DNA from: DAOVFN01 sp964484305
Lineage (GTDB): Archaea > Aenigmatarchaeota > Aenigmatarchaeia > QMZP01
Assembly (NCBI GenBank): GCA_964484305.1
Contig: CAZAEI010000036.1
Coordinates: 1-8,496 of the forward strand
Direction of reading: 5' to 3'
Length of the DNA stretch: 8,496 nucleotides
In this document: one piece after another, positions 5,958 to 8,496 of the stretch
How the letters are laid out: the number at the start of each line of letters is the position of its first letter
Numbering within the stretch: position 1 is the first letter of the stretch
Program-made: the position numbers and the translations under genes
Notes under the pieces: model-generated
What the model was told of the DNA's origin: nothing
The model's input: the letters and a program-made list of their open reading frames with translations, nothing else
The model's database searches: none

Positions 5958-6248
5958 TCAGAAGAACTTGAGGCCCTCGACAGCCTCTTCCTCCCGTTTT
6001 GCGGGCTGGGTCTGCTGGTACTGGTAGGGATTGGGAACCTGCTGCGGCTGGTATTGGCTGGGAGGGGCCTGGATATGCCTCCTGTGGGGGCCGAGCTCGT
6101 CCCAGACCAGCCTGGAGAACTTCTCCTGGCAGGCCCTGCAGGTGTAGATGGCCTTGAGGACTATCCTCTGGGGCTCTGTCCCCTCGATTACCTTGACCAG
6201 CTCCTCATCGGTGAGGAAAGACCCGCCGCTGCACTTGGGACATTCCAT
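5958..6248 (-). CDS. Zinc-ribbon protein with Gln/Pro/Tyr-rich tail (96 aa)
   Basis: Two CxxC pairs, Cys3/Cys6 (CPKC) and Cys37/Cys40 (CRAC), 30 residues apart, should form a zinc ribbon. Between them lies a helix-like segment (TDEELVKVIEG) and a strand-like one (RIVLKAIYTC). After residue 60 the composition changes to a low-complexity, probably disordered tail rich in Gln, Pro and Tyr (61-84), ending in an acidic stretch and GLKFF. Such a layout suits a scaffold or nucleic-acid-associated protein, but I cannot name a family. The ATG at 6248 is chosen because the zinc ribbon begins at once (MECPKC) and a strong TATA box is centred 26 nt upstream, which makes a leaderless mRNA likely. The reading frame stays open upstream to 6413, but that extension crosses the promoter and is not believed. 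Confidence 0.85.
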   Translation of the reverse strand: MECPKCSGGSFLTDEELVKVIEGTEPQRIVLKAIYTCRACQEKFSRLVWDELGPHRRHIQAPPSQYQPQQVPNPYQYQQTQPAKREEEAVEGLKFF

Positions 6249-6270
6249 GATGTATAATTGGCCTGGAAGG

Positions 6271-6278
6271 TATAAATA
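6271..6278 (-). promoter_or_regulatory. TATA box for the leaderless zinc-ribbon gene
   Basis: TATTTATA on the minus strand is centred 26 nt before the ATG at 6248. That places transcription start at the start codon, and there is no Shine-Dalgarno. Confidence 0.65.
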
Positions 6279-6303
6279 GGCCCGTGGGGCTGCATAACAA
6301 AGC

Positions 6304-6311
6304 CTTAAAAA
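6304..6311 (+). promoter_or_regulatory. Possible TATA box for the 70-aa ORF
   Basis: CTTAAAAA is a moderate match. It predicts a start near 6333 with a leader of about 12 nt that just covers AGGTGGT (6332-6338). Confidence 0.3.
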
Positions 6312-6344
6312 GAGGCAGGCCATTACAAGACAGGTGGTTAAAAG

Positions 6345-6557
6345 ATGCTCGACAGAGCTAAAAAAATACAGCCACTTCTCAGTATGGATATTGAAGGCGG
6401 AGCAGGATTTCATGTATCGTTTTTATGCAATTCATTAAGGCTTTGCGGGTCTTATTGCAGCAGAGAAAAGAACCCTGAGCCGGAACACACAGAAAGTCAT
6501 CTGAAGACGGTTGTTTCTCAGCTTGATTTGGCTGAAAGAGAGTTATATGATATCTAG
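6345..6557 (+). CDS. Orphan small protein with three cysteines (70 aa)
   Basis: I do not recognise it. The start MLDRAKKIQPLL is basic and amphipathic. The middle holds Cys28, Cys34 and Cys38 in a hydrophobic setting, followed by an acidic Pro/Glu patch and a C-terminal helix-like end (VVSQLDLAERELYDI). Support is an AGGTGGT Shine-Dalgarno-like site about 6 nt before the ATG, a possible TATA box, and a hairpin right after the stop. It lies between a divergent and a convergent gene with no strong overlap. Its codons differ from its neighbours (AGA, TTA, GAA and AAA rather than AGG, CTC, GAG and AAG). One 60-base line counted by hand gave 40% GC, against about 63% in extein lines of cdc48. It may be a recent arrival, a gene remnant, or chance open frame over an RNA. 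Confidence 0.45.
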   Translation: MLDRAKKIQPLLSMDIEGGAGFHVSFLCNSLRLCGSYCSREKNPEPEHTESHLKTVVSQLDLAERELYDI

Positions 6558-6579
6558 AGGAGTCCTGGAATGGCCTCCT
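6558..6579. terminator. Hairpin between convergent genes
   Basis: AGGAG-T-CC pairs with GG-C-CTCCT around a TGGAAT loop (7 pairs, one mismatch). It fills the 26-nt gap between stops at 6557 (+) and 6584 (-). A T-rich stretch follows on the plus strand. Confidence 0.5.
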
Positions 6580-6583
6580 GATG

Positions 6584-8059
6584 TTATTTTATCACGCTGG
6601 TGCCGCCCTCGAGGTGGGAGCTCGTGGTCTGGACCTCTAATCGTGCGTTTTCGTAGAGTTCCCGGATGGTCTTGCATCCGGCTGTGCTCAGGGAGCCCCT
6701 GAGTGCAAGCATGTCCATGGGGAGCTGGGTGATCAGGCTTCCCTTGTGGAGGACAAAGCCCTCAACCCCCTCCACGACAAAGCTCCTGGGGTCACTGTGG
6801 CCGTACCTCCGGATGTTCTTGGCCCGGGGAGAGGCCTCGCCCCAGTAGGGCTTCACAAAGGCGTTTACAGAACCTATCTCGTCTGTCCCGTTTGTCATAA
6901 CCCTGAAGGGCCTCTCCACCAGGGGCTGGGGGCCCTCGGTGAAGCCGGCAAAGTACTTTCCCATCATGATGAGGTCTGCACCAAGGGCAAGGGCCACTGC
7001 CATGTCACCCGTGGAGCTTATGCCGCCGTCCGAGCAGATGGGGACGTATCTGCCTGTCTTGGAGAAGAAACGGTCGCGTGCCCTGGCAATCTCCATGACT
7101 GCCGTGGCCTGCCCCCGGCCGGTGGCCTTGACCCTCCTGGTCGTGCATATCGAGCCCGAGCCCTGGCCTATCTTGATGCAGTCCACCCCGAGGTTTGCCA
7201 GAAAATCAAAGGCATCAGTGTGGACTATGTTGCCTGCGATTATGGGCTTTCTGAAGCGCTTGTAGTTCTCGATGGCCTCCCCGGCAAAGTCAGAGTAGAG
7301 GTCAGAAGAGTCCAGGACAAGGAAGTCTGCCCCTGCCCTTACAAGGGCCTCGGCCCTCTCGAGGTCCTCGGGATGGGTGGAGACAGCGGCTGCAACCCTT
7401 AAGCGCTTGTCCCCGTCCACAAAGGCATTGGGATAGGCCATGTGCTCCTTGAGGTCCCTGAAGAAGACCACGGACTTGAGATTCCTGTCCCTGTCTATCA
7501 GGGGCAGGGCCCCGATTCCTGACTGGATTACCCTGTCGTTGGCCTCGTCAAGGGTTATGCCCTCATCGCCGACTATGAGCTTGGAGAAGGGAATCATCCT
7601 CTGGCTGACCTGAAGGGAGGCGTCCTTCTCGGGGTGGTACCTCTTCTCGGTTATTAGGCCCACAAGCCTGCCGTTTTCGACCACGGGGAAGGTTGAGTAG
7701 CCGTGCTGCTCATCAAGCTCCAGAAGGCTGGATATCCTGTCGTGGGGGCCCACGGTTATCACGTTGTAGACGAAGCCTGACCTGTAGCGCTTGACCCTCC
7801 TGACCATCTCGGCCTGCTCCTGGACAGGGATGCTTCCCGGAATGACCCCGAGGCCGCCCTGCTTGGCCAGCTCGATGGCGAGTTTGTGGCCTGTCACAGA
7901 CTGCATGGCTGCGCTGAGAAGGGGGAGGGGAATCTCTGTCTTGTCGGTTATTCTGCTCCTGAGGGAGACATCCTCTATCCTGGTCCGGCGCGTGGTCCTG
8001 CCTGGGAGAATGAGGAACTCTGAAAATGTCCTGGAGGTGGAATCCGTGAGTTTTGCCAT
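6584..8059 (-). CDS. guaB: IMP dehydrogenase (491 aa)
   Basis: Oxidises IMP to XMP with NAD+, the committed step of GMP synthesis; soluble. The (beta/alpha)8 barrel is split by two CBS domains at about 103-141 and 151-206. Catalytic residues are present: the Cys loop GSGSICTTR with Cys305, the NAD-site DSSD (250-253), the phosphate-binding SDGGI (343-347) and MMG (365-367), and the mobile-flap Arg418-Tyr419 in RAKNIRRY followed by EGVEG (430-434). Length is normal. Several motifs resemble the Tritrichomonas foetus enzyme as I remember it, including TFSEFLILPG, GRGQATAV, PICSDGGI, YWGEASPRA and a C-terminal SSHLEGG, rather than the common bacterial and archaeal form with GIGPGSICTTR. The start is the first ATG; no Shine-Dalgarno is present, and a TATA-like site 26 nt upstream suggests a leaderless mRNA. 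Confidence 0.95.
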   Translation of the reverse strand: MAKLTDSTSRTFSEFLILPGRTTRRTRIEDVSLRSRITDKTEIPLPLLSAAMQSVTGHKLAIELAKQGGLGVIPGSIPVQEQAEMVRRVKRYRSGFVYNVITVGPHDRISSLLELDEQHGYSTFPVVENGRLVGLITEKRYHPEKDASLQVSQRMIPFSKLIVGDEGITLDEANDRVIQSGIGALPLIDRDRNLKSVVFFRDLKEHMAYPNAFVDGDKRLRVAAAVSTHPEDLERAEALVRAGADFLVLDSSDLYSDFAGEAIENYKRFRKPIIAGNIVHTDAFDFLANLGVDCIKIGQGSGSICTTRRVKATGRGQATAVMEIARARDRFFSKTGRYVPICSDGGISSTGDMAVALALGADLIMMGKYFAGFTEGPQPLVERPFRVMTNGTDEIGSVNAFVKPYWGEASPRAKNIRRYGHSDPRSFVVEGVEGFVLHKGSLITQLPMDMLALRGSLSTAGCKTIRELYENARLEVQTTSSHLEGGTSVIK

Positions 8060-8080
8060 GTAATAAATGGGGAGAAAGAG

Positions 8081-8089
8081 ATTTATTGG
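8081..8089 (-). promoter_or_regulatory. Possible TATA box for leaderless guaB
   Basis: CCAATAAAT on the minus strand is centred 26 nt before the ATG at 8059. The consensus match is modest; the spacing is the main support. Confidence 0.35.
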
Positions 8090-8125
8090 TTACTTGTGCG
8101 AGGAGTTTGCTCGTTCAGAAAAATA

Positions 8126-8458
8126 TTATCCGGGACAGCTCACAGAAACCTCTGTTGATTGCATTCCGCCGGCTGTACTAAAGGCATACCTGCAGACTTT
8201 AGGATTCCCTGCTGTTGTACAGCCCTCGTCCTTGAAGGTGGCAACTGAAATACTTCCTAACTCATAAACCTCTATAGTTGCCTTGTTGAAGTATGCGTTC
8301 ATGCTGCCTCCATTATTTCTTGTTACAATTATATCACCGCAGGTTGCAGATATTCCTGTTATGCTGCCCACCCCTGTGCATCCAACAAGGCTTATGGGCT
8401 CTGAACCCATGTTAGTCAGGGTTATGTAGGTATCGGTTCCATCTAAACTACCCGCCAC
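8126..8458 (-). pseudogene. C-terminal remnant of a secreted or surface protein
   Basis: The frame encodes a beta-rich, Ser/Thr/Gly-rich domain with five cysteines, at 27, 40, 80, 89 and 108 if counted from the GTG at 8458. It includes TYITLTNMGSEPISL and ends VSVSCPG. The style fits an extracellular domain, such as the C-terminal part of an archaeal pilin-like or surface protein; the family is not identified. No signal peptide, pilin-like N-terminal helix or ribosome site is present. The frame runs upstream only to a stop at 8483-8485 and does so through a palindrome (8451-8470) that cannot be original coding sequence. I read it as the 3' part of a gene cut by a transposon, with real protein resuming near SLDGTDTY. 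The GTG at 8458 is unlikely to be a true start. Confidence 0.6.
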
Positions 8459-8483
8459 TAAAGTGGCGGGGGTTTTCCCCGCC
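8446..8483. mobile_element. Probable end of an IS200/IS605-type transposon
   Basis: AACTACCC leads into a stem CCCGCCAC / GTGGCGGG with a TAAA loop (8451-8470), followed by GGGG, TTTT and CCCCGCC. A hairpin after AACTACCC with a TAAA loop is the form of the subterminal hairpins of IS200/IS605 and IS1341-type elements as I know them. The transposase or TnpB gene would lie beyond the right edge. A second stem (8465-8471 with 8477-8483) shares bases with the first, so only one can form at a time. The element end and orientation cannot be fixed from one end. Confidence 0.55.
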
Positions 8484-8496
8484 TAGTTAACGTCAA

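Noticed and set aside
6249..6413. 55-residue N-terminal extension of the zinc-ribbon protein.
   Set aside because: It crosses a strong TATA box 26 nt before the inner ATG and overlaps the opposite-strand ORF; the zinc ribbon starts at the inner ATG.
6746..7402. 218-aa plus-strand ORF opposite guaB.
   Set aside because: Antisense shadow of conserved IMP dehydrogenase sequence.
8067..8267. 66-aa plus-strand ORF starting just after guaB.
   Set aside because: It overlaps the likely guaB promoter and the surface-protein remnant, and has no clear promoter.

Overview
The window looks archaeal. Several genes carry TTTATA-type TATA boxes about 26 nt upstream of the expected transcript start. Some appear leaderless and others carry Shine-Dalgarno sites. 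The protein families also fit: a two-ring Cdc48/VAT ATPase with an intein, a MEMO-family AmmeMemoRadiSam protein B, and small zinc-ribbon and winged-HTH proteins. I cannot place the lineage from sequence alone. There is no rRNA, and I saw no tRNA or CRISPR array.

Layout. Positions 1-191 are non-coding and hold two adjacent stem-loops followed by a promoter. A 46-aa DUF5679-type zinc protein (192-332, +) converges on a 59-aa unknown protein (419-598, -), with a perfect hairpin between them. Then, all on the minus strand, come amrB/MEMO (775-1596), cdc48 with a 497-residue intein (1640-5422), a small winged-HTH protein (5548-5796) and a zinc-ribbon protein with a Gln/Pro/Tyr-rich tail (5958-6248). 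A 70-aa orphan ORF lies on the plus strand (6345-6557) and converges on an IMP dehydrogenase (6584-8059, -). At the right edge is the C-terminal remnant of a likely secreted protein (8126-8458, -). It is cut at its 5' side by a palindrome typical of an IS200/IS605-type transposon end.

How the genes relate. Most genes appear to have their own promoter, so this is a row of single-gene units rather than an operon. Cdc48 (protein unfolding), IMP dehydrogenase (GMP synthesis) and MEMO (a conserved protein of uncertain role) are housekeeping genes. The accessory signals are the intein, the transposon-end/broken-gene junction and the low-GC 70-aa ORF.

The points most worth a second look are the intein placed in the substrate-gripping pore loop of the Cdc48 D1 ring, a 96-nt near-identical repeat shared by the D1 and D2 Walker A regions (possible gene conversion), the IMP dehydrogenase that resembles the Tritrichomonas-type enzyme, and the tandem stem-loops at the left edge. 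I found no convincing multi-gene novel system. No gene-free stretch exceeds 300 bases.
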